Shown: in pieces, positions 12,097 to 22,144 of the stretch | Position numbering within the stretch: the first letter of the stretch is position 1 | Layout of the letters: each line of letters starts with the position of its first letter | Source of the DNA: Xenorhabdus szentirmaii DSM 16338 | GTDB lineage: Bacteria; Pseudomonadota; Gammaproteobacteria; Enterobacterales; Enterobacteriaceae | DNA length: 64,000 nucleotides | Assembly (NCBI RefSeq): GCF_002632585.1 | Contig: NZ_NIBV01000003.1 | Span: forward strand, 1-64,000 | Direction of reading: 5' to 3' | Translations under genes and position numbers: made by a program | The notes under the pieces: model-generated | Database searches by the model: none | What the model was told of the DNA's origin: nothing | Seen by the model: only the letters and a program-made list of their open reading frames with translations

Positions 12097-12606
12097 ATGG
12101 GTCTGCTTGATAAATTGAAATCTCTGGTTTCAGACGATAAGAAAAACAGCGGCAGTATTGAAATTATCGCCCCATTGTCAGGTGAAATAGTCAACATTGA
12201 AGATGTTCCAGATGTTGTTTTTGCCGAAAAAATTGTAGGCGATGGTATAGCCATTAAACCAACTGGCAATAAAATCGTTGCTCCTGTTGATGGCACCATT
12301 GGCAAAATCTTCGAAACCAACCATGCTTTTTCTATCGAATCTGATAGTGGCATTGAGCTGTTCGTCCATTTTGGTATTGATACTGTTGAACTGAAAGGGG
12401 CAGGCTTCAAGCGCATTGCCGAAGAAGGCCAGCGGGTCCAAAAAGGCGATTTGGTTTTAGAGTTTGACCTGGCATTTCTGGAAGAAAGGGCTAAATCAAC
12501 CTTAACTCCTGTTGTTATTTCCAACATGGATGAAATCAAAGAGTTATCCAAAGTTAGTGGTTCAGTTGTCGTGGGTGAATCCGTTATCATGCGCATCAAA
12601 AAATAA
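12097..12606 (+). CDS. crr: PTS glucose-specific EIIA component
   Basis: This 169-residue protein is the same size as E. coli EIIA-Glc. The active-site histidines are His76 (FETNHAF) and His91 ([13 protein letters not shown]). It passes phosphate from HPr to EIIBC-Glc. Its unphosphorylated form inhibits non-PTS permeases and its phosphorylated form activates adenylate cyclase, so it is central to catabolite repression. A strong AGGAG precedes the ATG. It is the last gene of the pts operon, followed by a long hairpin terminator. Confidence 0.98.
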   Translation: MGLLDKLKSLVSDDKKNSGSIEIIAPLSGEIVNIEDVPDVVFAEKIVGDGIAIKPTGNKIVAPVDGTIGKIFETNHAFSIESDSGIELFVHFGIDTVELKGAGFKRIAEEGQRVQKGDLVLEFDLAFLEERAKSTLTPVVISNMDEIKELSKVSGSVVVGESVIMRIKK

Positions 12607-12641
12607 CTGTTCATCTCAAATAATGTGAGTAGCACATGAAA

Positions 12642-12702
12642 CGCCACTGTTTTATCAGGTAATTTTCTTAAGTTAGCCTGATAATACAGGGGCGATTTTT
12701 TT
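12642..12702 (+). terminator. terminator after crr
   Basis: A composite hairpin pairs CGCC, CTG and TATCAGG with CCTGATA, CAG and GGCG, followed by TTTTTTTAT. It ends the pts operon and also separates it from the convergent GNAT gene. Confidence 0.75.
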
Positions 12703-13138
12703 ATTCACTCCCCATCATTGGAATTATCTCCATTAATGCGGTGAGTCCGGAGAAATTTCTTCCCACTTGCAGGATAACGGCTTTTGCCACTGCCAAAGAC
12801 GCGTGATTATCAAGTTGGCATCGATACTGGGGTTCATACCCTTGCATATAAGCGTGTTTGCTCATGGCACGAACCACTTTTCTGGCATAGCCTTTTCCTC
12901 TGAAAGCCTCCAATGTCAGCACACCAATATCAGCAATTTGTGCATTCGACCAAGGATACATACTCGCAGCACTGACCAGATGTTCATGTTCAAAAGCTCC
13001 GAATACCAACCAATGCTCCAGCTCTACATAAGTGCTGCCCAAATCCTGCTCAGGAGCTGAAGATTGGAACTCCGAAAAAACTGTTTCATCCCCTTCTTTC
13101 GTTAGCTCACGTAAAGCCCCTTCTGACTTTTCCTGCAT
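12701..13138 (-). pseudogene. GNAT acetyltransferase, C-terminal (catalytic) part of a split gene
   Basis: The 145-residue frame carries the GNAT catalytic core: LGVLTLEAFRGKGYARKVVRAMSKHA includes the acetyl-CoA-binding R/Q-x-x-G-x-G/A loop (RGKGYA), and YRCQLDNHASLAVAKA is the conserved last strand-helix. Relatives with the AFEHEHLVSAASMYPWSN-type segment carry about 100 further N-terminal residues, which are found here in the adjoining frame at 13138-13455. The ATG at 13138 shares one base with the stop of that frame (TGATG). A one-base change in the A6 run just upstream would fuse the two into a product of about 250 residues. It could still be made by translational coupling, so 'pseudogene' is provisional. 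Confidence 0.65.
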
Positions 13139-13455
13139 CAGGACATTTTTTCAGTATCAGAGAAATAAAAAACATAGTCAGCATCATACAAAATAATATC
13201 TGCTTCCTTCAATTTCTGCCGAAAAATAGATTCAGACATCTTATCTTGGTGATAAAGACCTGCTTTTTCAGCCAATTGTGGGGTCAAAACAGCCATGACC
13301 CGATGATCTGACGTTTCCAGCACTTTGACTCGGCTCTCTTCTTTCAGATCCTTATTAGTTACCAAGGTAAAAACATCATCACGATAGAGAACATTCCCAT
13401 TCGATAATAATGAAGAAAACCCAAAATCCGTTATTATTTTTGAAAAAAAAGACAT
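13138..13455 (-). pseudogene. GNAT acetyltransferase, N-terminal part of a split gene
   Basis: This is a 105-residue frame from the ATG at 13455 (MSFFSKIITDFGFSS) to TGA at 13138. It has no domain of its own that I recognise. Its end (YVFYFSDTEKMS) runs directly into the start of the GNAT catalytic frame. A run of six A residues (T6 at 13146-13151 on the plus strand) lies just before the stop; one extra A would read on into the next frame as DTEKNVLMQEKS. I infer one ancestral gene broken by a homopolymer indel. A sequencing error or two genuinely coupled genes are the alternatives. Confidence 0.65.
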
Positions 13456-13545
13456 ATTTTTTTACTCGTTTCGGTTGGAATCAATCATATTAATTTCATT
13501 TCATAAAACAGGTAAAAATAAGCCAATGGAAAATAAAAGGATGTG

Positions 13546-14427
13546 TTAATTAAATACACCGGTAGATAAATACCTGTCACCGCGATCGCAAATAATGGCT
13601 ACGATAACTGCACCAGGGTTTTCTGCCGCAATGCGCAATGCACCGGAAACTGCACCGCCTGAGCTTACCCCACAAAAAATACCCTCTTGTTGTGCCAGCA
13701 AACGCATCGTTGTTTCAGCCTCTTTTTGCGTAATATCCAAAATGTGATCCACCAGATCTTTCTGATAAATACCGGGCATATAGGCCGGGGACCAACGACG
13801 AATACCGGGAATATGGCTGTTTTCTGCGGGTTGCAACCCTATTATCTGGATGTTGTCTGACTGCGATTTCAGATAGCGACTCACACCGGTAATCGTTCCT
13901 GTTGTCCCCATGCTAGAAACAAAATGGGTGATCCGCTTCTCTGATTGCTGCCAGATTTCCGGACCTGTGGTATTAAAATGAGCTAAAGAATTATCCGTAT
14001 TATTGAATTGATCCAGTACCTTCCCTTCCCCATTTCTCTCCATTTCTTGCGCCAAATCCCGCGCCCCTTCCATTCCTATTTCCTTGCTGACCAGAATTAA
14101 TTCAGCACCATAAGCACGCATTGATGCCTGCCTCTCAAGGCTCATATTCTCAGGCATTAATAATTTTAAATGATAGCCTTTGACTGCTGCAATCATCGCC
14201 AATGCAATGCCCGTATTACCACTTGTTGCCTCGATTAGCACATCACCGGGTGTAATTTCACCACGTAATTCAGCTTGCCGGATCATAGAAAATGCCGCCC
14301 TGTCTTTCACTGAACCAGCAGGGTTATTTCCTTCCAGCTTTACCCAAATTTCTGCATTAACACCTTTTGTTAATCGCTGTAATTTTACCAGTGGTGTATT
14401 ACCTATAAAATTTTCCAAACTTGCCAC
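13546..14427 (-). CDS. cysM: cysteine synthase B (O-acetylserine sulfhydrylase B)
   Basis: This PLP enzyme makes cysteine from O-acetylserine and sulfide, and can also use thiosulfate to give S-sulfocysteine. There is no ATG at the 5' end. Alignment with E. coli CysM (MSTLEQTIGNTPLVK) favours GTG at 14427 (VASLENFIGNTPLVK), which puts the PLP lysine at residue 41 (NPAGSVKDRAA) as in E. coli. A TTG at 14439 is the alternative. TSGNTG, GTTGTITGVSRYL and the C-terminal CDRGDRYLSTGVF are present; the protein ends about ten residues before the E. coli one. It follows cysA as in cysPTWAM, but a terminator-like hairpin lies between them. Confidence 0.93.
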   Translation of the reverse strand: MASLENFIGNTPLVKLQRLTKGVNAEIWVKLEGNNPAGSVKDRAAFSMIRQAELRGEITPGDVLIEATSGNTGIALAMIAAVKGYHLKLLMPENMSLERQASMRAYGAELILVSKEIGMEGARDLAQEMERNGEGKVLDQFNNTDNSLAHFNTTGPEIWQQSEKRITHFVSSMGTTGTITGVSRYLKSQSDNIQIIGLQPAENSHIPGIRRWSPAYMPGIYQKDLVDHILDITQKEAETTMRLLAQQEGIFCGVSSGGAVSGALRIAAENPGAVIVAIICDRGDRYLSTGVFN

Positions 14428-14503
14428 AGAGTTACCCAATTCATATGAGAATGAAGAATCAAATAATCATATTCATAAAATTGTAGCAAGATGTTAAAGA
14501 AAA

Positions 14504-14541
14504 AAATCCCTGTTTTCTGCTTTGGCAAAATACAGGGATTT
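14504..14541 (-). terminator. terminator-like hairpin between cysA and cysM
   Basis: AAATCCCTGT and ACAGGGATTT form a 10-bp perfect stem, followed on the minus strand by TTTTTTTCTTT. It lies after the cysA stop and before cysM, where E. coli has a continuous operon. Confidence 0.75.
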
Positions 14542-14559
14542 AATGATAATGCTTTTAAA

Positions 14560-15648
14560 TCAAGCAGATTCAGCGAGTCGCAAGACCTTTAAAGGTTCTT
14601 CTTTCACATACAAGCGGGCTCCCGTTCCCCCCAGGAAATAATACTCTCCTCTGGCAGGTGTTGATAAATGATCCTGCAAAATCACTGACAACAATTCTTC
14701 TCCCCAACCGATAGGTTGTACAGATAAGACAGAAAAATGCCCACGCGGAATAACTTCAACAATCTGAACCGCCAAAGGACAAGAGGCTGTCCGCTGCATA
14801 TTGAGTATCATATCCCACGGACGGAAAAAAACATCCACACTCCCCTGATGCAGGGGTTTGATATTTAATGGCAAAATATTGCCGCCAATCCAGAGCAAGG
14901 AATCTTTAATCTCCCCTTGCAGTTTGTTCACATTCCCCATGAATTCAAGTACAAAACGGCTTTCTGGTTCACGCCAAACCTGTTGAGGCGTACCCACCTG
15001 CTCAATGCATCCTTGATTCATAACAACAACTTTGTCAGCCACTTCCATGGCTTCTTCCTGATCATGGGTTACAAATACACTGGTAAATTTCAATTCTTCG
15101 TGTAATTGACGCAGCCAGCGGCGCAATTCTGCCCGCACTTGTGCGTCCAGCGCGCCAAACGGTTCATCCAATAAAAGGATTTGGGGTTCAACGGCTAATG
15201 CTCTTGCCAATGCGACACGCTGTTTTTGCCCGCCTGAAAGTTGCGACGGATAACGGTCAGCCAAGTGCGATAACTGCACCATATCAAGCAATGACATGAC
15301 TTTATTACGCAATTCAGTGCTATCCGGGCGTTGGCGACGAGGAAGCACTGTCAGCCCGAAAGCCACATTATCGAAGACGGTCATATGGCGAAAAAGTGCA
15401 TAGTGCTGGAATACAAACCCTACACGTCGCTCTTTCGCATGCATTCGGCTAACATCCTGACCATGAAATTTCAATTGGCCCGAACTTTGTTGTTCAAGCC
15501 CTGCAATGATCCTCAACAATGTTGTTTTACCAGAGCCTGATGGACCAAGCAGTGCAAGCATTTCACCAGACTCAATATCCAATGAAATGTCATTCAGTAT
15601 CTGGGTACGGCCAAAAGATTTACTGATTTTATTGATTTCAATACTCAT
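14560..15648 (-). CDS. cysA: sulfate/thiosulfate ABC transporter ATP-binding protein
   Basis: This 362-residue ATPase drives the CysPTW importer. It shows Walker [10 protein letters not shown], the Q loop ([13 protein letters not shown]), signature [15 protein letters not shown], Walker [13 protein letters not shown], the H loop [10 protein letters not shown], and a C-terminal TOBE-type regulatory domain. The open frame extends to 15690, but I chose the ATG at 15648 ([13 protein letters not shown]) because an AGGAG lies 8 bases upstream and it matches the E. coli start. It is the last gene before a terminator in the cysP-T-W-A operon, 14 bp after cysW. Confidence 0.96.
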   Translation of the reverse strand: MSIEINKISKSFGRTQILNDISLDIESGEMLALLGPSGSGKTTLLRIIAGLEQQSSGQLKFHGQDVSRMHAKERRVGFVFQHYALFRHMTVFDNVAFGLTVLPRRQRPDSTELRNKVMSLLDMVQLSHLADRYPSQLSGGQKQRVALARALAVEPQILLLDEPFGALDAQVRAELRRWLRQLHEELKFTSVFVTHDQEEAMEVADKVVVMNQGCIEQVGTPQQVWREPESRFVLEFMGNVNKLQGEIKDSLLWIGGNILPLNIKPLHQGSVDVFFRPWDMILNMQRTASCPLAVQIVEVIPRGHFSVLSVQPIGWGEELLSVILQDHLSTPARGEYYFLGGTGARLYVKEEPLKVLRLAESA

Positions 15649-15662
15649 ATCCCACTCCTGAA

Positions 15663-16508
15663 CTACCCTTGCTGGCGACTTAAGCGCCATTGCAGCGCAC
15701 TTTTAATCATCAGAGTAATAATTGCCATCAGAGCTAATAAAGCCGCTGCCGTAAAAGCACCAACTGTGTTGTAATCCTGATATAGCAATTCAACCTGCAA
15801 AGGCAATGTATACGTTTCTCCCCGAATCGCTCCGGATACCACAGATACTGCGCCAAACTCCCCGATGGCCCTTGCATTCGTCAAAACAACACCGTACAAC
15901 AACGCCCAGCGAATATTCGGTAATGTCACTCGCCAAAACATCTGCCAGCCAGAGGAGCCAAGCAATATTGCCGCTTCATCTTCCTGACTGCCCTGGCTCA
16001 ACATCACCGGAACCAACTCACGCACAACAAAGGGGCATGTTACAAATACCGTTACCAGCACCATTCCCGGCCATGAAAACATCAGCTGAATGTCATAATC
16101 GCCCAGCCAATTTCCCAACCAACCATTTGCTCCATAAAACAAAAGATAAAGCAGGCCAGCTACCACAGGAGAAACGGCGAACGGAATATCAATTAACGTC
16201 AGCAACAATTGTCTGCCCGGGAATTGGAAACGCGTCACCAACCACGCCGTCATTACCCCAAAAACCAGATTGATGGGTACAGTGATTAAGGCAATCATTA
16301 CCGTCAGCCAGATGGCATGAAGCATATCGGGATCAAAAAAATTCCGGGCAACAGTATCGATTCCCTGAGAAAAAGCAGTCAAAAAAATCCATGCTATCGG
16401 GATCACCAGCAATAAAACCGAGAAAAAAATACCTGTGCCAATCAGCAGCCATTTTCCCCAATTGACAGGAGAACGCTGTATTAGCGTGTATTCAGAAAAT
16501 GCACTCAT
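15663..16508 (-). CDS. cysW: sulfate/thiosulfate ABC transporter permease CysW
   Basis: This is a 281-residue inner-membrane permease with about six transmembrane helices and the EAA loop ([24 protein letters not shown]) that contacts the ATPase CysA. It pairs with CysT to form the sulfate/thiosulfate channel. Its ATG overlaps the cysT stop by 4 bp (ATGA), indicating translational coupling within the operon. Confidence 0.96.
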   Translation of the reverse strand: MSAFSEYTLIQRSPVNWGKWLLIGTGIFFSVLLLVIPIAWIFLTAFSQGIDTVARNFFDPDMLHAIWLTVMIALITVPINLVFGVMTAWLVTRFQFPGRQLLLTLIDIPFAVSPVVAGLLYLLFYGANGWLGNWLGDYDIQLMFSWPGMVLVTVFVTCPFVVRELVPVMLSQGSQEDEAAILLGSSGWQMFWRVTLPNIRWALLYGVVLTNARAIGEFGAVSVVSGAIRGETYTLPLQVELLYQDYNTVGAFTAAALLALMAIITLMIKSALQWRLSRQQG

Positions 16509-17341
16509 GAATGCCCACCTATCCGCTTACCGAAGCGGCTTTGTAATACATTAACACTGAACAGCAATAACAATGATGTCGCCAAGATGACCGACGCGAT
16601 TGCGCTGGCAGCCGGGTAATCAAACTCTTGCAGGCGCACAAAAATCATCAGGGAAACCACTTCAGTTTGCCATGCAATATTGCCTGCAATGAAAATCACA
16701 GCGCCAAATTCTCCCAGACTACGAGTAAAAGAAAGTACCGTTCCAGCCATTAACGCCGGTGAAACCTCAGGTAATATGACCTGACGGAATGTTTGCCAAC
16801 GGCTTGCACCCAGTGTTTGTGCTGCTTCCTCATATTCCGGACCAAGCTCTTCAAGAACTGGCTGTACAGTGCGGACGACAAAAGGCAGGCTGGTAAATGC
16901 CATTGCGACTGCAATGCCCAGCCAAGTATTGGTCACCTTGATATCAAAATTGCTGAGCCAAGCACCATACCAACCTGTTGCTGAAAACAGTGTTGCCAGT
17001 GTTAATCCCGCAACTGCCGTCGGCAAAGCAAAAGGGAGATCCATCAAACCATCAAGCAGGTTGCGTCCCGGAAATTGGTAACGTGTTAATACCCACGCCA
17101 TTAACATACCAAATATCATATTGAACAGGCTGGCCGCCGCCGCCGCCAGCAATGTAACCTGATAAGCAGCAACCACTTGTGGATTAGCAATCACTTGCCA
17201 GTATTGCTCCCAAGTCATACTGGAAAGCTGCATCATTAAGGCACTTAACGGCAACAATAAGATAAGGCAGGTATAAAGCAGGCTGCTGCCCAGACTTAAT
17301 CCAAAACCGGGCAAGACGCGTTTACTGGATGCCCCTATCAT
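16505..17341 (-). CDS. cysT: sulfate/thiosulfate ABC transporter permease CysT
   Basis: This is a 278-residue permease, also called CysU, with six predicted helices and an EAA loop ([24 protein letters not shown]). It has the conserved [19 protein letters not shown] and [14 protein letters not shown] segments of this family. It is the partner of CysW. It overlaps the end of cysP by 4 bp and the start of cysW by 4 bp, so the three are tightly coupled. Confidence 0.96.
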   Translation of the reverse strand: MIGASSKRVLPGFGLSLGSSLLYTCLILLLPLSALMMQLSSMTWEQYWQVIANPQVVAAYQVTLLAAAAASLFNMIFGMLMAWVLTRYQFPGRNLLDGLMDLPFALPTAVAGLTLATLFSATGWYGAWLSNFDIKVTNTWLGIAVAMAFTSLPFVVRTVQPVLEELGPEYEEAAQTLGASRWQTFRQVILPEVSPALMAGTVLSFTRSLGEFGAVIFIAGNIAWQTEVVSLMIFVRLQEFDYPAASAIASVILATSLLLLFSVNVLQSRFGKRIGGHS

Positions 17342-18375
17342 TCGCGTTCTTCCATCATTAAGCGATCAAACACACCACCTGAATTGAAGTGCGTTTTCAT
17401 GACCTGAGGCCAACTACCGAATTGTTCTTCCAGACGGAACAATTCAGTTGCAGGAAAACGGGACTGCTGAGCCGCCATAACCTCTTTATCAAGTACGCGA
17501 TAGTTAAAACTGGCAATGATATTCTGGGCTTCGTAGCTATATAAGTAATTTACATATGCTTTGGCTACCGCTTCAGTGCCATTTTTTTTGACATTTTTAT
17601 CTACCCAGGTAACAGGAAATTCAGCCCGAATATTCACTGAAGGCACAATTACATGGTACTTATCTTCACCATACTGTTTACGGATATTATTAATTTCCGA
17701 TTCAAAACTTACCAAAACATCCCCTAATTCCCGTTCAATAAAGGATGTCGTCGCACCACGGCCTCCGGTATCAAATACCGCTACATTGCGCAAAAGACGC
17801 TGCATCAGTTGATGAACCTTTTTGGGTGCATTGGGATTTTTCTGCTGAAATGCTCCCCAAGCAGCCAGATAGGTATAACGGCCATTACCTGACGTCTTTG
17901 GATTCGGGAAAATCAATTTCACATCACTGCGCAGCAAATCATCCCAGGTATGAATTTGCTTGGGATTCCCTTTACGGACTAAAAAAGCCATCGTGGAATA
18001 ATAAGGAGAGCTGTTATTCGGTAAGCGTTGCTGCCAGTCAGCGGGAATAAGTTCAGCCCGATCATGCAGGATTTGAATATCAGTAACCTGATTATAGGTG
18101 ACAACATCGGCCCTCAGCCCATGTAAAATAGCCAGTGCCTGCTTAGATGAACCGGCATGGGATTGCTTGATGACCAGCTTATCTTGTGGATGTTGCTTAT
18201 TCCACTGTTTCTCAAATTCAGGATTCAGGCTCGAAAATAATTCCCGGGCAATGTCATAAGAGCTATTCAACAACTCAATAGCCAAGGCATTGGCACTATA
18301 AATGCTGAAACTGATTAACATTGATAGGGCCACCAATCCACTCAATAGCTTATTTTTTATTGCCTCTGTTTTCAT
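17338..18375 (-). CDS. cysP: thiosulfate-binding periplasmic protein CysP
   Basis: This 345-residue substrate-binding protein delivers thiosulfate (and sulfate) to CysTWA. An N-terminal signal peptide ends near SANALA, and the mature protein starts [15 protein letters not shown], as in CysP/Sbp proteins. Other conserved stretches are [43 protein letters not shown] and [15 protein letters not shown]. It is the first gene of the operon, so the CysB-controlled promoter should lie in the spacer upstream. It is slightly longer than in E. coli because of the signal region. Confidence 0.96.
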   Translation of the reverse strand: MKTEAIKNKLLSGLVALSMLISFSIYSANALAIELLNSSYDIARELFSSLNPEFEKQWNKQHPQDKLVIKQSHAGSSKQALAILHGLRADVVTYNQVTDIQILHDRAELIPADWQQRLPNNSSPYYSTMAFLVRKGNPKQIHTWDDLLRSDVKLIFPNPKTSGNGRYTYLAAWGAFQQKNPNAPKKVHQLMQRLLRNVAVFDTGGRGATTSFIERELGDVLVSFESEINNIRKQYGEDKYHVIVPSVNIRAEFPVTWVDKNVKKNGTEAVAKAYVNYLYSYEAQNIIASFNYRVLDKEVMAAQQSRFPATELFRLEEQFGSWPQVMKTHFNSGGVFDRLMMEERE

Positions 18376-18807
18376 CCGACACCTTACCCATCACCCATTT
18401 AACAACCACTTTTCTATACCCGACAGGTTTTAACCCTATAATTTTTTAATCCAATAGGTTTTTAACCCCAATCGCTTTCAAGCTGTGATACAAAAACCAA
18501 ACGCATTCCCCAGTCACACAGTTATCCATGCTGATATAACTCACCCTATGACTGGGTTACATGACTGGACTACGTGGTTAACGTTGGTAATGCTGAAACT
18601 TGAACGACTGAGGTTATACTGTATCCAGAATATTTATAACAGGGTAGTTCATTAGCCCCTGTTTTATATACCGAATTTTTATGAGAAATGATGAAACGCG
18701 ATAAGATGTGAAGACATCACTATTCCCACTCAGGAATAAAATATTCTTCCATTATAAAAGTGGGAAAAATGATTATTTATTAAATGATTAAATGAAGCTG
18801 AAAACTT
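18376..18807. other. cysP-yfeY spacer with cysP promoter and hairpins
   Basis: These 432 bp have no gene. Near cysP is a repeated motif, AGGTTTTAACCC at 18425 and AGGTTTTTAACCCC at 18457, 32 bp apart; it could be part of the CysB-responsive promoter. Near the end of yfeY are two inverted repeats: AACAGGG/CCCTGTT (18638-18663) and TTCCCACT/AGTGGGAA (18723-18766, with an inner GAATA/TATTC). The second is followed on the yfeY strand by a structure-rich stretch and probably ends yfeY transcription. Confidence 0.5.
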
Positions 18808-19431
18808 TTATTCTGATTGCCAGATAATGCGTGATATTTTCCAATCTTTGATAACATCATCGGAAGGCAATAGCTCTTCCGGACCATTCCAAATCCCCGT
18901 AAATACATAGCTGACATGTGGGCTTTGTGGGGCAGTGCAAATAACCGCAGATTTTACACTAAAATCACGGGATCGTTGACAGGTGCCAAAAGCTTTGTCA
19001 TACAATGCCGAGAAAGGCGTCCCTATTTCTGTTCCCCAAACCGTTTTAATTCCCTCATCCAACACATCAATACGGTTCACTTTGCCATTCGGAAGGCCAT
19101 AAAACTCCAGTTTCACCTGATCTTCATCCATTCCCTGAACAATACTGATTAACTTACCATTTTTCGTTTCCATACCACTACGAAGATGATATTTCCCTTC
19201 CAAAGCCTTCTCAATCGCAGATGGAACCATATTTGTCTGGTCATTAATCTCTCCCAATCCCTGCCCGGAGATTTTCAAAGAATTACTGAACCAATTAGAT
19301 GGCGATAAGGCAGACCATGAAAGCCCTGATGTTCCAGCGCAGGCCGTTAACAACAATGAGCAACCCACTAAACTACAGGATGCTATAACCTTTTGTTTAG
19401 AAAAGAAGTTAAATACTGAAAATTTATGCAT
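18808..19431 (-). CDS. yfeY: RpoE-regulated lipoprotein YfeY
   Basis: This 207-residue lipoprotein of the DUF1131 family corresponds to E. coli YfeY (191 aa). The signal peptide ends in the lipobox LLTAC, with Cys at about residue 31 and Ala at +2 favouring the outer membrane. Conserved parts are ISGQGLGEINDQTNMVPSAI, VWGTEIGTPFSALYDKAFG and VSYVFTGIW. Its function is unknown. In E. coli it belongs to the sigma-E envelope-stress regulon, and a sigma-E-like promoter is visible upstream here. It sits between cysP and ypeA-hemF, as in E. coli. Confidence 0.9.
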   Translation of the reverse strand: MHKFSVFNFFSKQKVIASCSLVGCSLLLTACAGTSGLSWSALSPSNWFSNSLKISGQGLGEINDQTNMVPSAIEKALEGKYHLRSGMETKNGKLISIVQGMDEDQVKLEFYGLPNGKVNRIDVLDEGIKTVWGTEIGTPFSALYDKAFGTCQRSRDFSVKSAVICTAPQSPHVSYVFTGIWNGPEELLPSDDVIKDWKISRIIWQSE

Positions 19432-19477
19432 TACGGTTTCTTACCTTAGGACTCGATAGAGTGCAATTTGACATACA

Positions 19478-19505
19478 TCAGACCACATGCTCAAAAAAAC
19501 ATTCC
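19478..19505 (-). promoter_or_regulatory. sigma-E-like promoter of yfeY
   Basis: On the minus strand GGAATGT, a 16-bp spacer and TCTGA resemble the sigma-E consensus GGAACTT-N16-TCTGA (mismatches only in the -35). It lies about 45 bp before the yfeY ATG, the right distance for a short leader. Confidence 0.5.
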
Positions 19506-19652
19506 ATCTTAAGCACAAAAATACTCATATACATTAGTGACAATAACATATCAAAAATGAAACATTATAGAATTGTTTATACAATGTTCAATAATATTGA
19601 CCATTGAGATACAAATCATACAGGATTTGCAAAAATAAAATACAGGTGATTT

Positions 19653-20063
19653 ATGAGTTACTTATTTGTTTTTTCATTGATTTTATCTACATACAACACA
19701 TCTGACATAGCAAACATAGCATGTTCAAAATGGATCTTTCCCATTCATTTTTATGGCACACAAACTAACCTCATCTATGACTGGAAAATATTTATGCCTT
19801 TCCCTCTGCGCCAAATGAATTATCAATCCCCCTCTGATTGGTTTCCATTAAAAGGAAACGTTAAACCTCCCATTCCTGAACATTATTTTTTATATCTAGA
19901 TAAGAATAACGATATAAAAATTGATATCGTTTCCGATAAAAATATAAAAAGCTCCCACATATCAAAAGATGTCATGGAAAATAAAAACAAATATCAAACT
20001 TATTATATTCATCATATAAAAAGAACAATAAAAAACTTATTAAATAATAATAGCAATAGCTGA
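19653..20063 (+). CDS. hypothetical protein, unrecognised
   Basis: This is a 136-residue open frame with an AGGTGA ribosome-binding sequence 5 bases before the ATG. I do not recognise it. It starts with a short hydrophobic stretch (SYLFVFSLILS) that could be a weak signal anchor. It continues with an aromatic middle part and ends in a Lys/Asn-rich tail (TIKNLLNNNSNS). Base composition is markedly AT-rich compared with its neighbours yfeY and ypeA. It occupies the position between yfeY and ypeA where E. coli has yfeZ, but it shows no likeness to that membrane protein. It could be a lineage-specific gene or an ORFan acquired by transfer; expression is unproven. Confidence 0.5.
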   Translation: MSYLFVFSLILSTYNTSDIANIACSKWIFPIHFYGTQTNLIYDWKIFMPFPLRQMNYQSPSDWFPLKGNVKPPIPEHYFLYLDKNNDIKIDIVSDKNIKSSHISKDVMENKNKYQTYYIHHIKRTIKNLLNNNSNS

Positions 20064-20091
20064 GCGGTATAAAACCGCTCAACTATTTTAT

Positions 20092-20514
20092 TTAATCAAT
20101 AATTAAACGTTTTTTGAAAATTGCATTTTCTTGCCCTAAATAATCATATTCCATCTTTTCACACATACAAATCGTTGCGTCATTTTCTTCTGGAACCATG
20201 ATCAAAATATTTGGGCATCCTCTTGCCAGCAATTTTTTTTCCAGACGGGAAATCAATGCATTAGCAATCCCTCTGCCTCTGAATTCAGGATGGACACCTA
20301 AATAATAAGCATGACCACGATGCCCATCGTAACCTCCCATCACTGATCCAACGACTTCTCCGGCAATTTCAGCAACCAAAAATAAATCAGCGCCATGACT
20401 TATCTTGCGTTCAATATCTATTTCTGGATCATTACCAGAATTAACCAAATCACAGTGTTCCCAAAGTGTGATGACGGCTTCAAAATCATCTTGCCGAAAT
20501 ACCCGAATTTCCAT
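20092..20514 (-). CDS. ypeA: GNAT family N-acetyltransferase YpeA
   Basis: This 140-residue acetyltransferase is very similar to E. coli YpeA (141 aa): [23 protein letters not shown] at the N-terminus and the acetyl-CoA loop [21 protein letters not shown]. The substrate is not known. The ATG at 20514 matches family starts. It is divergent from hemF, as in E. coli, sharing a 128-bp promoter region. Confidence 0.92.
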   Translation of the reverse strand: MEIRVFRQDDFEAVITLWEHCDLVNSGNDPEIDIERKISHGADLFLVAEIAGEVVGSVMGGYDGHRGHAYYLGVHPEFRGRGIANALISRLEKKLLARGCPNILIMVPEENDATICMCEKMEYDYLGQENAIFKKRLIID

Positions 20515-20555
20515 AATTAGCCCGCCTATTTAATAAGCAATTAAATCAGTGTTAA

Positions 20556-21563
<1,008 letters not shown>

Positions 21564-21570
21564 CCCACCC

Positions 21571-21604
21571 AACAGGAATGTGAGAGCCTATCTCCATTCC
21601 TGTT
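21571..21604 (+). terminator. terminator after hemF
   Basis: AACAGGAATG and CATTCCTGTT form a 10-bp perfect stem starting 8 bp after the hemF stop, followed by TTTACT. Confidence 0.7.
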
Positions 21605-22144
21605 TTACTAAATTTCCATTTTAAAACAATAATCAAATACCCAATATCCATATTAGGTTACTGATAAAACTATCTATTATTTTTCGTTAGCAAGAGTTTG
21701 CCATAAATAGTCAGTATTTACCCTAATGACTTATTCATTAATTGTCGTTAACATTCTCTCGTCGCCTAAAGAAATCGATGAAACCTAATTTAACCAAGCT
21801 TACAAATGTCTCACATTATATTAATTTAAGGATAAGAATATTTGACAACTAAACATCAGCCAATTTCAGTAAGTTCCAGAAAGAACTTGCCATTATATTT
21901 ACGAAACATAATCAAGAGATCATTAACACAACATCAATACCAAAATAGAAAATAACCACAGGATTATCCTGAAATAAAAACCCATCACAAACAAAACCGC
22001 TTATTACAATTAATAGGTTAACTCTTTTTTATCAAAATAAAAAAGCTTTCCATTGGTAGCTAATCCCCATATTTAGATTAATAATTATCTCAGGGCCCTA
22101 AAGAAAAAACATACACACAACATCCAAAAAAGCGGGGTACTTTT
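21605..22144. other. AT-rich spacer upstream of the M4 protease
   Basis: These 540 bp are without a credible gene on either strand. The DNA is AT-rich, rich in short A and T runs, and must contain the protease promoter. I see no clear operator. The end carries a GGGGT about 8 bases before the protease ATG. Confidence 0.5.

Noticed and set aside
15806-16273. 155-codon plus-strand frame opposite cysW
   Set aside because: Antisense shadow; the encoded sequence is low-complexity and unrelated to any family I know.
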